A program made the translations under genes and the position numbers. The notes below the pieces were generated by a model that ran no database searches, was not told the DNA's origin, and saw nothing but the letters and a program-made list of their open reading frames with translations. Of a DNA stretch of 64,000 bases, positions 27,001 through 36,713 are shown in pieces. The first letter of the stretch is position 1; every line of letters starts with the position of its first letter. The DNA is from Legionella steelei (GTDB lineage Bacteria > Pseudomonadota > Gammaproteobacteria > Legionellales > Legionellaceae), in contig NZ_LNYY01000019.1 of the NCBI RefSeq assembly GCF_001468005.1, positions 2,043,070-2,107,069 on the forward strand, in the 5' to 3' direction.

Positions 27001-30000
27001 CTATATTACTCTTCGAACTACACTTGGATCTGTAGATGTAGATGTGGGATCTGAACTCACTCCAACACCAACTCCGCTGTCTAGATTACCCATAGTTGAA
27101 ACTACTGGTTTTTTCTTTGGTTCTTCTACACTGCCAGCGTGTGTAAACCTTAATCCATCTCTTAGAACACCTGGACTACCAACACCAAAATCTTCTCCAG
27201 GATGTTGTGGCTCGTCTCTACGTACTTCCTCTCGTACGTGTACTTCTTCTCCTTTAAGTTTTCCTTGAGCTTTTTGCGCTTTTTTAAGTTCTTTTTGTGC
27301 GAGTTTCTCCATCGCACCTTTTTCAAACAAATCCTTTTCCTTCCCTGTTATTGGTTTGCCGTCTTTCTTCATAAATAATGGATCTTCATTGAGCACATCA
27401 AGTATTGCTTCGCGCGTTTTTTTCTCCTGACCTTTATGCGCTTGGGTTTTACTGGCACCAGTAGCATCAAGATGCATCTCTCTATCTGCCGCATTATTGG
27501 TGTCAAATGCAGACAAAACAAATTTTCTCCATGGGGGGATTGCGAGGAACGGTAAAGTTGCAATCGCAACTACTCCTAAGAAGAATTGAGTTGCGCTACG
27601 CAAGAAATCACTTTTAATGTCTTGTATCCATGAGAAACTAGCAACTTTTGCGGCACCACCTTGGTCTTCACGTGAAATGGCTGCAGCACCACCATGCAGG
27701 TTGCATTTACTTACGCCGACAGCAATTGCCTCACGTAATTTATCTGGATCAGCTGAGTTACCATTCGCATATTGGGTTAGTTGCGAATAAATAGCTTCCT
27801 CATGTGCCTTTAATTTAGCCCTACCGCCGTGCTGCACACGTTCATCAATACTTTTCAATAATGCAAAGCGTAACATGACGTCCTGATTGCGCTCATTACC
27901 GCTTTTACAGCCGCCAGTTGATGCATATTCAATATACATACTCAGAGTTTGCGCAAGTTGACCGTAACGAGAGTCCCAATGCTGATTGGTAGCAATCATG
28001 CGTGCCAAGGCATTGGACGCTAAGGTGGGTAAATCCTCCGTCTCTTCATTTTTCTGACTTAAATCTTTTGCTAACTGCTTTTTAAAGTTCCTAATATCAT
28101 AAATTAAAGCCAAACCCTCATCTGATGCAGCGAAATATTTCTCTCTATCTTTTGGATCCTTAGTTAGGAAAGCGTTATAAGCCTGAAGCACTGCTTTATT
28201 TATGTCAGCAACTTGCTGTTTTATTTCCGGACTTAAGACACTATTTTCCTGTAGGGCATGCAGCATGGCCATTTCGGTACTTAAAGTAATATCATCCAGC
28301 TCCACAGAGCCAGTGACATCTAAAAAGCTTCTATCTACCTGATAACCTAAATCCCGAGTATGACGATTGGTTCCTATATTTTGCACGTATAAAAAGTTAT
28401 TTGTTGGTTCCTGTTGTTGTAATTGTTCTTTTGCAGCCTCTAGTTCATCGTGTAGTCTGTTGTATTCTCTCTGCCATTCCCCATCGTCCATCATCATAGG
28501 TCCGTCTTTGGTATAAGCATCAAATTGAGCTTGCAACTCTTTTACACGATCGTAATAGCGTGCATTAAATTCATGCATAGCCTGCATCATGTATAGCGCA
28601 CTAGCTCTTTGACGGTTATTTCTATCTCCTATTAGAGGCACACTATCAAAAGCCCCTGAATGGAATGAAGTAAATAAATGTTCTACGACAGGACCATCTT
28701 TGCCGCCACGCATCGCCCGCATTTGATCATGAAGGAAACCATATTTCTTTACTAAGTCGCCTCTAATTTCCTTGTCCGTCATTGACCTTAGCTGCCCATC
28801 TTTTCCTACTACTTCATGAAAAATCAGGGCTGGGGAAGGGATACGCGCACTCATCGCAGAAGTAGGTTGCAGCTCACCATTTTTATCTCGATAGGTATAG
28901 GCAACGCGTCTGTAGGCGGCTTGGTCTTCTGCTCGCTTCCCTGGTAAAAACTCAGGCTTTTCATGTGCTGTTTGCTGGGTGCCGCTGATGAGCATGCCTT
29001 GTTGCAGGTAATTAGACGTGTAAAAATAATCGTATCCTGTAGCAGTATGCGCGGTAAATTTATGTTTATCTAAGCTGCTACTTAATTGTTGCATGTACTT
29101 TAAAATTTCGTCGCGGCCCAATTTTTGTTCTTTTAAAGGGTCGACTTTTTGTTCTTTTAAATATGCAACCACTTCTTCTATAACCGCTTTTTTTGCAGCA
29201 GCAGCTAATTCGGTTCTTGCTTTTGCTAAACTCTTGTTCAGTTTTTCTACATCAACAACCCCTGTTTTTCTATCAGTCGCGTTCTTAACCGCTTCCTTAT
29301 AAACTTTAGCCACTTCTGTCTGCAGTTTTTGTGCTGCTTTATGGCGAATATCTTGCCAAGCATCTTTACTAATCGTTCGCTTGTCTGTACCAAAGGTTAT
29401 GGAGCGTCTCTCACAAGTTCCAGCCATTAAACACATATGAGCATAAGTTTCTTCAAAAGACGCAACCTGACTTGCTCTTTGATGAGAGGGGAGTGGCTGG
29501 GGACCATATTTTGCTAGAAAACTGTCCCTTAGCTTCATATGTACATCAGAGCCTTCTCCACTTAAATCAATGGAGCATAAAGTGGTATCAGTGGGAGTAC
29601 GGCCACCAAGGGTGTCTTTGAGTGCATCTTTAAGATCGATACCGACTCTTCTAACAGCAACATTCGGTCTACCTACTGCCTCCTCCATCTTCTTGAGAAC
29701 TTCGTCTTGTTCTTCTTCACTTAGCGTCAATTCATAAACCAAACGTCCTTGAGGATCAAATAATAGATTATCTTGCAGTATTGGTTCTCTGGTGTCTCTT
29801 TTTCTGGCTGTTACTACTTTTTCCAAAACTTTTTGCTGGAGGTACTCTTGATAGATAGCATTGGCTTTAGCTACATTATATCGCTGGCGTTCAATCAGTA
29901 TTTCTTGGCGTACCTCAGGAGACAAATTATCGAAATCTTCATTTATAGTGTCTAAAGCCTTTTCTGCGTTGCTTTTATCCTGTATTACAGGATGTTGTTC

Positions 30001-30174
30001 TATCACTGCTTGGCGTGCGGCTGCTTTTGCATTTCGTTCGCGATCTTCTCCGGCCTGAAAGAGTAGCTTCTGATAAATTGCGATTTTGACATCATCTTCT
30101 AAAGCCTGAAATTGTCGTAGATGAGCAAACTCACCAGCATCAACAAACTGTTTAAATTTTTCTGAGAGTGACAT
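27001..30174 (-). CDS. Large protein with CX5R phosphoinositide-phosphatase-like motif (effector candidate)
   Basis: 1057 residues. The first 330 residues are strongly coiled coil (Lys/Glu/Ala-rich). The middle contains LFTSFHSGAFDSVPLIGDRNNRQRAS-like sequence (about 500-525). At 754-766 stands GGCKSGNERNQD with C756 and R762. C-K-S-G-x-x-R is the active-site loop of SopB/IpgD-type phosphoinositide phosphatases and of Legionella SidF-like enzymes. A hydrophobic segment follows near 865-890 (FFLGVVAIATLPFLAIPPW). The tail is Lys/Glu-rich then Gly/Ser/Thr-rich. No signal peptide. Start ATG at 30174. The catalytic reading is inferred from one motif; secretion is inferred from the class of protein. 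Confidence 0.65.
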   Translation of the reverse strand: MSLSEKFKQFVDAGEFAHLRQFQALEDDVKIAIYQKLLFQAGEDRERNAKAAARQAVIEQHPVIQDKSNAEKALDTINEDFDNLSPEVRQEILIERQRYNVAKANAIYQEYLQQKVLEKVVTARKRDTREPILQDNLLFDPQGRLVYELTLSEEEQDEVLKKMEEAVGRPNVAVRRVGIDLKDALKDTLGGRTPTDTTLCSIDLSGEGSDVHMKLRDSFLAKYGPQPLPSHQRASQVASFEETYAHMCLMAGTCERRSITFGTDKRTISKDAWQDIRHKAAQKLQTEVAKVYKEAVKNATDRKTGVVDVEKLNKSLAKARTELAAAAKKAVIEEVVAYLKEQKVDPLKEQKLGRDEILKYMQQLSSSLDKHKFTAHTATGYDYFYTSNYLQQGMLISGTQQTAHEKPEFLPGKRAEDQAAYRRVAYTYRDKNGELQPTSAMSARIPSPALIFHEVVGKDGQLRSMTDKEIRGDLVKKYGFLHDQMRAMRGGKDGPVVEHLFTSFHSGAFDSVPLIGDRNNRQRASALYMMQAMHEFNARYYDRVKELQAQFDAYTKDGPMMMDDGEWQREYNRLHDELEAAKEQLQQQEPTNNFLYVQNIGTNRHTRDLGYQVDRSFLDVTGSVELDDITLSTEMAMLHALQENSVLSPEIKQQVADINKAVLQAYNAFLTKDPKDREKYFAASDEGLALIYDIRNFKKQLAKDLSQKNEETEDLPTLASNALARMIATNQHWDSRYGQLAQTLSMYIEYASTGGCKSGNERNQDVMLRFALLKSIDERVQHGGRAKLKAHEEAIYSQLTQYANGNSADPDKLREAIAVGVSKCNLHGGAAAISREDQGGAAKVASFSWIQDIKSDFLRSATQFFLGVVAIATLPFLAIPPWRKFVLSAFDTNNAADREMHLDATGASKTQAHKGQEKKTREAILDVLNEDPLFMKKDGKPITGKEKDLFEKGAMEKLAQKELKKAQKAQGKLKGEEVHVREEVRRDEPQHPGEDFGVGSPGVLRDGLRFTHAGSVEEPKKKPVVSTMGNLDSGVGVGVSSDPTSTSTDPSVVRRVI

Positions 30175-30312
30175 ACACCGACTCCTAATTGGCCCTTATG
30201 TTTATATTTTAGCACTAAAATATTATGTAAACCTTACGTTCAGACAAATTGGGCAGTTTATTGATAGTAAGCAAGATTTTTTAACGAAATTGAGTAATAA
30301 CAAGAAAAAAAA

Positions 30313-30395
30313 GTGGCCTGGGTGCAGCGCAGCGGAACCCGGGTTGGCCGTAGAGAAGTAAGATCCCGGGTTTCGCTGCGCTGCACCCAGGCTAC
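30313..30395. repeat. REP-like palindrome, long hairpin copy
   Basis: Left half GTGGCCTGGGTGCAGCGCAG and right half CTGCGCTGCACCCAGGCTAC in inverted orientation, with CCCGGG on both inner sides. Lies between the RND permease stop and the start of the 1057-residue gene. Confidence 0.8.
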
Positions 30396-30416
30396 AAAAT
30401 AATTGGAAGGAGGCGC

Positions 30417-33400
30417 CTAAAGCCCAGCTTCATGCAAATGTTCCGCCTTGGCATTCTTCTTTGCTTTTCTTTTTTCTTGCCAAGTGACCAACATCACGAA
30501 AAAGGCCGGCACAAAGACTACTGCCAGACAGGTTGATGCCAGCATCCCGCTACACACAGCAATACCAATTGAGCGTCGCGCGTTGGCACCAGCACCAGTA
30601 GCGAAAACGAGCGGCATCACACCGAGAATAAATGCAAATGAAGTCATCAAAATAGGGCGAAAACGGGTCTTAGCACCAATGACTGCAGCTTCCATAACCG
30701 ATTTATTATGTAGCTCATGTTCTTCTCGTGCCACCTCTACAATCAAGATGGCATTCTTAGCCGCCAGGGCAATCAACAGTAATATCCCAATCTGGGTGTA
30801 CATATTATTGGAAAGACCCAAAGCAGATAAGGCCAATACAGTTCCAATTAAGGCTAACGGTACGCTTAACAAAATCGCTGCCGGTGCGATCCAGTTTTCA
30901 TATTGTCCCGCTAAAATCATATACACCAAAACGAGTGACAAAAGAAAAATATAATAACTCATATTCCCGGCAATTTTTTCCTGATAGGCAGTACTCGTCC
31001 ATTCATAAGATACGCCTGCGGGTAGCACTTCTTTAGCAACGCGTTCCATCGCCTGCATGGCTTGACCCGAGCTATAACCTTTCGCCGCCATTCCATAAAT
31101 ATTACTGGAAGGATATAAGTTATACAGGGAAATAATCGGAGGACCTACTGTAGGTGACATATCGGTCAGTGTTCCTAATGGCACCATTTCACCGGCTTTA
31201 TTGCGAACATAGAAATTACGTACATCACCAACCGTCATCCGTGAGTCCGCATCCGCTTGCACATAAACTTGAAAGACCTGTCCGAATTTTGAAAACAGGT
31301 TCACATAAGAGGAGCCCAGATAAGTTTGTAATGTTTCGGTTGCATCGCCAACAGTCACGCCCAACGTTTCTGCTTTAACCCGATTGATTGGCGCCGCAAG
31401 CTGTGGTGCTGAGGCACGAAATGAAGTCATCAATCGTTGCAACTCCGGTTGCTGGCTTGCATAGTAAATCAACTGATCCGTCGCTGCTTGTAATTTGCGA
31501 TAATCAAATGAGCCATCTTGCAGTTCAAGTTGCATTTGGAAGCCGCCTGAAGTACCTAAACCCTGTATGGGTGGCGGGATCATCACCAATACTTTAGCGC
31601 CTAAGGTTTTTCCGGCAATCTCATTCAGCTTATTGTATAAGGAAAGTAAATCCTCACCTTTACCGCGCACACTCCAATCTTTAAACATTACATACAGAAC
31701 CCCCCCATTGGCAAGGCTTGCACTATTATCTAATAGAGAGATCCCATCAATGGTAATGACATTTTCTATACCGCCAATTTTGGAAACTTGGTCGCTTAAA
31801 TCATGTAACAGCGCTTCGGTGCGCCCTAAACTGGAGCCATCGGGTAATTGTACGTTCAACATCGCATAACCCTGGTCTTCAATGGGAATAAATCCCGTTG
31901 GGATGCGACTTAAGCCGATAATCGCCAAAACTACGAGGGCAATACCAACGAAGCATACGGCCTTATTTCTATGAACAAGTCGGTCTATGAAGTTAATGTA
32001 GTTATTTTCTATAGGGTAGTAATATTTATCAAATAAACGAAAAATGAAATTTTTCTTTTTCTTAGTATCAACGGGCCTAAGCCACATCGCACATTGAGTG
32101 GGTTTCAAGGTCATGGCGTTGATCGCACTGATAAATGCCGTTGCGGCAATAACCAAGGCAAATTGGGCATACATCGAGCCGGTTAATCCTGGCATAAAAC
32201 CGGCGGGAACAAAGACAGCCATTAATACCAGCGTAATGCCAATAATAGGCCCTATTAATTCGGCCATCGCATTAATTGCCGATTGTTTGGGCTTAGTACC
32301 GCGCTCAATATGCTGGGTCACGCCCTCGACAATAACGATCGCGTCATCAACCACGATTCCGATTGCTAAAACAAGTGCAAATAAAGTTAATAAGTTGATG
32401 GAATAATGCAAAATAAACATGGCGAAAAACGCACCAATGATGGTCACGGGTACGGTGGTCGTCGGAACTAAGGTCGCACGCGCGTTTTGTAAAAAAAGTA
32501 GAATGACAATTAAAACTAAAATACCTGCTTCAAACAGAGTTTTATAGACCTCATCAACTGATGCTTTTACGAAAATAGTGGTATCAAAAGGAATGGTATA
32601 CTCCATACCTGGAGGAAATTTTTCTGCCATTTTTGCCACGGCTTTACGCACTTCGTTTGCAACTTGCAGCGCGTTTGCTCCTGGGAGTTGATAAATACCA
32701 ATAGCAGCCGTCGGTTTGTTATTCAGTTTTGCCAGCTGGCTGTAGCTGTTCGAACCTAACTCGACCCTCCCCACATCACGGATGCGTACAATTTGCGCAC
32801 TACTGCTTTGATTGGCACTTTGATTGGGTTGCTGCGCTACTGTTTTCACAATAATATTTTCGAATTGACTTGCATCAGCAAGTTGTCCCGGCACATTCAC
32901 TGTAAATTGATACGATTGCTTCCCTACCGCCGGTGGCGCAGCAACTTGTCCGGAAGCAACCTCTTGGTTTTGATGGCTAATGGCTTGCAGAACATCACTT
33001 GGATTCAGTGAGTAGGCCAACATTTTTTTAGGATCCAGCCAAACACGCATTGCATAAGTACCGGTTCCAAAAATAATCACATTACCTACACCAGGCAGCC
33101 GTGCCAGCTCATCTTGCATATTAATTGCTGCATAGTTATCAAGGAACAGCCCATCGTATTCACCATTTTTGGACGTGAGCGTAATAAATTGCAAAATTGC
33201 CGTCGATTTTTGCTGTACCACCACACCTTGTTTTTGCACTGATTGTGGTAACTGCGCCATAGCAGCTTGCACCCGGTTTTGTACCAGTACTTGTGCAAAA
33301 TTAAGATCCGTACCAATAGAAAAAGTAACAATTAGCGTATAGGTTCCGTTATCCGTACTGGTGGATTGCATATACAACATGTTTTCCACCCCGTTTACTT

Positions 33401-33605
33401 GCTGCTCAATGGGCAGGGCGACGGTTTTGATTAATGTTTTTGCATCAGCACCAGGATATGTGGTTGTCACCTGAATGGTTGGGGGAACAATAGCAGGATA
33501 TTGAGATACCGGTAGGGCAATAATCGCCACCAGTCCCAGCAACACGATGAGTAGCGCAATAACATTTGCCAATATAGGCCGCTCAATAAAAAATTTAGAA
33601 ATCAT
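30417..33605 (-). CDS. RND multidrug efflux permease (HAE-1 family, MexF/AcrB-like)
   Basis: 1062 residues, standard for the inner-membrane proton-driven pump. It starts MISKFFIERPILANVIALLIVLLG (first membrane helix). The porter domain has YPGADAKTL and VENMLYM. The proton-relay region is in transmembrane helix 4: ALVLAIGIVVDDAIVIVEGV with the paired Asp residues. The second half repeats the fold (NRVKAETLGV, GPPIISLYNLYPS, AAILLSVPLALIGTVLAL, IALAAKNAILIVEVARE). The short YSSG and NARRSIG loops are typical. Third gene of the efflux operon; it starts 58 bp after the adaptor gene. Substrates cannot be read from sequence. Confidence 0.95.
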   Translation of the reverse strand: MISKFFIERPILANVIALLIVLLGLVAIIALPVSQYPAIVPPTIQVTTTYPGADAKTLIKTVALPIEQQVNGVENMLYMQSTSTDNGTYTLIVTFSIGTDLNFAQVLVQNRVQAAMAQLPQSVQKQGVVVQQKSTAILQFITLTSKNGEYDGLFLDNYAAINMQDELARLPGVGNVIIFGTGTYAMRVWLDPKKMLAYSLNPSDVLQAISHQNQEVASGQVAAPPAVGKQSYQFTVNVPGQLADASQFENIIVKTVAQQPNQSANQSSSAQIVRIRDVGRVELGSNSYSQLAKLNNKPTAAIGIYQLPGANALQVANEVRKAVAKMAEKFPPGMEYTIPFDTTIFVKASVDEVYKTLFEAGILVLIVILLFLQNARATLVPTTTVPVTIIGAFFAMFILHYSINLLTLFALVLAIGIVVDDAIVIVEGVTQHIERGTKPKQSAINAMAELIGPIIGITLVLMAVFVPAGFMPGLTGSMYAQFALVIAATAFISAINAMTLKPTQCAMWLRPVDTKKKKNFIFRLFDKYYYPIENNYINFIDRLVHRNKAVCFVGIALVVLAIIGLSRIPTGFIPIEDQGYAMLNVQLPDGSSLGRTEALLHDLSDQVSKIGGIENVITIDGISLLDNSASLANGGVLYVMFKDWSVRGKGEDLLSLYNKLNEIAGKTLGAKVLVMIPPPIQGLGTSGGFQMQLELQDGSFDYRKLQAATDQLIYYASQQPELQRLMTSFRASAPQLAAPINRVKAETLGVTVGDATETLQTYLGSSYVNLFSKFGQVFQVYVQADADSRMTVGDVRNFYVRNKAGEMVPLGTLTDMSPTVGPPIISLYNLYPSSNIYGMAAKGYSSGQAMQAMERVAKEVLPAGVSYEWTSTAYQEKIAGNMSYYIFLLSLVLVYMILAGQYENWIAPAAILLSVPLALIGTVLALSALGLSNNMYTQIGILLLIALAAKNAILIVEVAREEHELHNKSVMEAAVIGAKTRFRPILMTSFAFILGVMPLVFATGAGANARRSIGIAVCSGMLASTCLAVVFVPAFFVMLVTWQEKRKAKKNAKAEHLHEAGL

Positions 33606-33663
33606 TCTGCCGTCTTCTCACTTTGTGTAACATCACTCAAACAACGCCCCTGGCACATCTAAA

Positions 33664-34884
33664 TTAATGCTTGGCTTTTCCATTGTCTTTATTGTCTTTA
33701 TTGTCTTTATTGTCTTTTGGCAGTGTAGTCTGCTCTCGTGGCTCAACCTTATTGCCAGGAGTCGCGTTTTGCAGGCCATCAATAATGACTCTGTCTTGCG
33801 CAGTAAGTCCCGAAGTTACCCCGCGCATTCCATTCTCTACACTACTCAAAGTGACTCTTTTCAACACGACGACATTGTTGTTGTCTACAGTCAATACATA
33901 AGCACCGATTTGATCATAAAGAATAGCGGAATCAGGCACGGTTAACTGCTCTTTAGGTCTAGATATCGCCACGCGTACTTGCACAAAAAGTCCTGGTACA
34001 AAAACATAATCTTTATTTTGCAGTAGTGCACGCAACTCCATGGTGCCTGTAGATGCATTAAGGCCTGTATTCACAAAATCAAGTGTCGCTTTGTATTTGA
34101 AATCCGTATCACCTTGTAAGCCAATTTCGACAGGAATTTGTTTAATATCTTCTGGCTTAAACCCACTTGCACGAGCTGCCGCACGTAATCTGATTAAATC
34201 AATTTCATTCAGATTAAAGTAAACATAGATGGGATCAATTTGCTGTATGGTTGCTAAATTCGTAGCTTCACCGTGACCGACGAGATTGCCAATATCAACC
34301 AAATGTCGACCAATGCGGCCATCAAATGGGGCTGAAATATGGGTATAACTGTAATTAATGGCCGCATTTACTTCATCGGCCTCTGACTTATCTAATTCTG
34401 CAGCAATCTCTAGCGTTTTGGCATACCATTTTTCGACTTCATTTAGGGAGGTAGCATGCTCTTTATACATACGCTGTTGGCGTGCATACTCCGATTTGTT
34501 ATAAACAAGCGAGGCCTTTGCAGCAGTTACAGTCGCCTTAGCGGCCCTAAGTTTTTCAAAATAAGGTTCGGGCTGAATTACAAAGAGTTCTTTGCCTTTT
34601 TTTACAAAGCTACCATCAACAAACTCAATTGAATCAAGAAAGCCTTCAACACGTGCAACCAAGTTCACTGAGTTATAAGCAACCGTATTCCCTGTTTGGG
34701 TAACATATTCAGCCATTTCTGCACGGATTGGTTTTTGCACCACCACCGCAGGCGGAGGGATCGTTGGCACTTTGCTTTTGCCAAAAAAATGCACCATCAA
34801 ATAGATGAGAAGTAAAATAGCAACTGCTATCCCTACCATTTTGACTGACTTTGAATCTTTATTAAAGTTCATACCCGCTACCAT
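33664..34884 (-). CDS. RND periplasmic adaptor (membrane fusion protein)
   Basis: 406 residues from the ATG at 34884; the frame extends to a TTG at 34941 with no ribosome site. One N-terminal membrane anchor (VKMVGIAVAILLLIYLMVHFFG) precedes the periplasmic part. The lipoyl-like halves are VNLVARVEGFLDSIEFVDGSFVKKGKELF and THISAPFDGRIGRHLVDIGNLVG, flanking a helical hairpin, then the beta-barrel and membrane-proximal domains (VPDSAILYDQIGAYVLTVD). It links the permease to the outer-membrane channel. The C-terminus carries four KDN repeats encoded by a perfect 9-bp tandem repeat. Middle gene of the operon. Confidence 0.92.
   Translation of the reverse strand: MVAGMNFNKDSKSVKMVGIAVAILLLIYLMVHFFGKSKVPTIPPPAVVVQKPIRAEMAEYVTQTGNTVAYNSVNLVARVEGFLDSIEFVDGSFVKKGKELFVIQPEPYFEKLRAAKATVTAAKASLVYNKSEYARQQRMYKEHATSLNEVEKWYAKTLEIAAELDKSEADEVNAAINYSYTHISAPFDGRIGRHLVDIGNLVGHGEATNLATIQQIDPIYVYFNLNEIDLIRLRAAARASGFKPEDIKQIPVEIGLQGDTDFKYKATLDFVNTGLNASTGTMELRALLQNKDYVFVPGLFVQVRVAISRPKEQLTVPDSAILYDQIGAYVLTVDNNNVVVLKRVTLSSVENGMRGVTSGLTAQDRVIIDGLQNATPGNKVEPREQTTLPKDNKDNKDNKDNGKAKH
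33682..33717 (+). repeat. 9-bp tandem repeat, four perfect units
   Basis: Unit ATTGTCTTT four times on the plus strand, read as KDN units on the minus strand near the end of the adaptor gene. The unit is a multiple of three, so copy-number change would lengthen or shorten the tail without a frameshift. Confidence 0.85.
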
Positions 34885-34954
34885 TTTATTTATTTCCCAA
34901 ATTTCCTTTTCTTTAAAGGTGAGGGTATATGCCTCATCCAATCCTATTTTTTCC

Positions 34955-36511
34955 TTACCATTTAGGTAAATAAAGTTCCTTTATTCTTTCCTTTTTAGTT
35001 AGAGGTGCTTCATGATTTTGCTGCTTGAGCAAAGTACCCCAATTTGTTCGTGCTGCCATTTCTGCTTTAATTTGTAGTGGCACCACATCATTAATACCAC
35101 GTATTTCCCAGCCACCGCCAAGTGCTCGATAAAGAGCGACTAATGCCTGTGGAATATTCGCTTGTGCATTGACTAATGAAGTCTGTACACTCAGCTGCTG
35201 CTGCTCAGCATTGAGTACCGGCGTAAAGTCTGTTTCTCCGTTAATATAACGAATTATTGCCAGTTTTAATGTTTTAGTTGCAGCGGTATTCGCTTTAGTT
35301 AAGGCATGCTCTGCTTTTTTTGCTTCAATATAAGCCGTAATGTTGTTTTGCACTTCTTGCTGTGCTTTTAACACTAAATTAACGTAATTTAATACAGACT
35401 GCTGGAAGACGGCATCTTGTGCGCGTACCGCGTTGGTGATTTGGCCATAATTGAGGATGGGCCAAGACAGGGTCGGGCCAGCAGTGATTGAGCGATTCGA
35501 CCAATTAAATAGCTCTGAAAGCGAGTTTGAGCCGATATTGTTTGAAGAAAAAACAAACGTTCCATTTAAGGCAAAAGATGGGAAGAGATTCGCTTTTGTT
35601 GCCCCGATTTTAGCAGATTGTGCTATAGCATCTAAACGGGCTTGATGGATGTCTGGCCGACGCGCTAATGTCTCTTTAGGGATGCCAACTGCTACCGATG
35701 AAGGCGCTTTGGGAATTCCCTTGCTTTTCTTTAGCTGTCCATCAACACCATTGGGCACCGTACCTAATAAAAGTGCCATGGCATTTTTTTGTTGCTCCAA
35801 ACTATTTGCCAGTGGCGGTAAAGAGGCTTCTGTTTGTGAAAGCTCAGTCTGGGCTTGCTCCACATCAATTAAGTTGGTTTGACCCGCATTATATCGGGCT
35901 TTGGCTATTTTTAATCCTTCCTTCTGCACTACGATGTTGGCTTTTGTTACCTTGATTTGTGCTTCATAGGTACGAATTTGGATGTAGGTGCTGGCAATAT
36001 CTGCAGTAAGTGTGACTAAGGCATTATCATAAGCAGCAAGCGAAGATAAAAATGTAGCATCATTAGCCTGAATTGCTCGACGATATTTACCCCAGAAGTC
36101 AAGTTCCCAATTCGCGGAAAAACCCATTGTGGCAGTTTCAAAAGTGGAAGGCAAAAGCGTTTGCAGCTCACTACCACCAAGTTGATAATAGGTGAAATTA
36201 CCAACTGCGGCCTGTTGTTGCGGATACAACATACCAACTGATTGCGCCAAAAGAGCTCGAGTTTGTAAAACCCGCACCCCAGCAATCTGCACCGTCAGAT
36301 TACTGTGATATCCTTGATCAATTAATGAAGTAAGCACAGGATCATGAAATACATGCCACCATTTGGCGGTTCTGAATGGGGTTTCTTTTACTGTTGCATC
36401 TTTTTTCGGCCAATGTGCTGCAACCGGTTTTCTGGGCTCTTTATAATTAGGACCAACCATAAAACAGGCACTAAGCAGCAGACAAGCAACAAAGGTAAAA
36501 ATTTTTAACAT
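34955..36511 (-). CDS. RND outer-membrane efflux lipoprotein (NodT/OprM family)
   Basis: 518 residues from the ATG at 36511, chosen because it gives a proper lipoprotein signal: MLKIFTFVACLLLSAC with the lipobox LLSAC. Longer in-frame starts at 36547 and 36556 have no ribosome site and would bury the signal. Two TolC-like OEP repeats follow, with GPNYKEPRKP after the lipidated Cys, RADIHQAR-type RRPDIHQARLDAIAQSAKIG, and the periplasmic helical LVTLTADIASTYIQIR. First gene of the efflux operon: channel, adaptor, permease. An upstream near-direct repeat may be a regulator site. Confidence 0.93.
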   Translation of the reverse strand: MLKIFTFVACLLLSACFMVGPNYKEPRKPVAAHWPKKDATVKETPFRTAKWWHVFHDPVLTSLIDQGYHSNLTVQIAGVRVLQTRALLAQSVGMLYPQQQAAVGNFTYYQLGGSELQTLLPSTFETATMGFSANWELDFWGKYRRAIQANDATFLSSLAAYDNALVTLTADIASTYIQIRTYEAQIKVTKANIVVQKEGLKIAKARYNAGQTNLIDVEQAQTELSQTEASLPPLANSLEQQKNAMALLLGTVPNGVDGQLKKSKGIPKAPSSVAVGIPKETLARRPDIHQARLDAIAQSAKIGATKANLFPSFALNGTFVFSSNNIGSNSLSELFNWSNRSITAGPTLSWPILNYGQITNAVRAQDAVFQQSVLNYVNLVLKAQQEVQNNITAYIEAKKAEHALTKANTAATKTLKLAIIRYINGETDFTPVLNAEQQQLSVQTSLVNAQANIPQALVALYRALGGGWEIRGINDVVPLQIKAEMAARTNWGTLLKQQNHEAPLTKKERIKELYLPKW

Positions 36512-36565
36512 GAGTGCTAAGATTTCCCTATCTAAACTATTTTCCATTATTGGCAATGATTAGCC

Positions 36566-36602
36566 ATTATTACTTCTCAGAACTGTATCATTACTCAGAA
36601 TT
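36566..36602 (-). promoter_or_regulatory. Near-direct repeat upstream of the efflux operon
   Basis: On the plus strand ATTACTTCTCAGAA is followed closely by ATTACTCAGAA, spaced about two helical turns, in the 200-bp leader before the outer-membrane gene. Such repeats often bind a local regulator, but no regulator gene is adjacent. Pattern only. Confidence 0.25.
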
Positions 36603-36659
36603 ATTTGATAGATCACTAGGTTAAATATCGGATTAAGTGGCTTATTCACGTCGAGAAAT

Positions 36660-36692
36660 CCCGGGTTACGGCTTCGCCTTCACCCAGGCTAC
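36660..36692 (-). repeat. REP-like element, single half
   Basis: CCGGGTTACGGCTTCGCC followed by TTCACCCAGGCTAC, the right half of the family, between parC and the efflux operon. Confidence 0.55.
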
Positions 36693-36713
36693 AAAGATTA
36701 TTTTCTACTTCAA

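Noticed and set aside
30417-36511. Assigning the efflux operon to a named pump such as MexEF-OprN or OqxAB
   Set aside because: Family membership is clear but the exact orthologue and substrates cannot be told from sequence reading alone.
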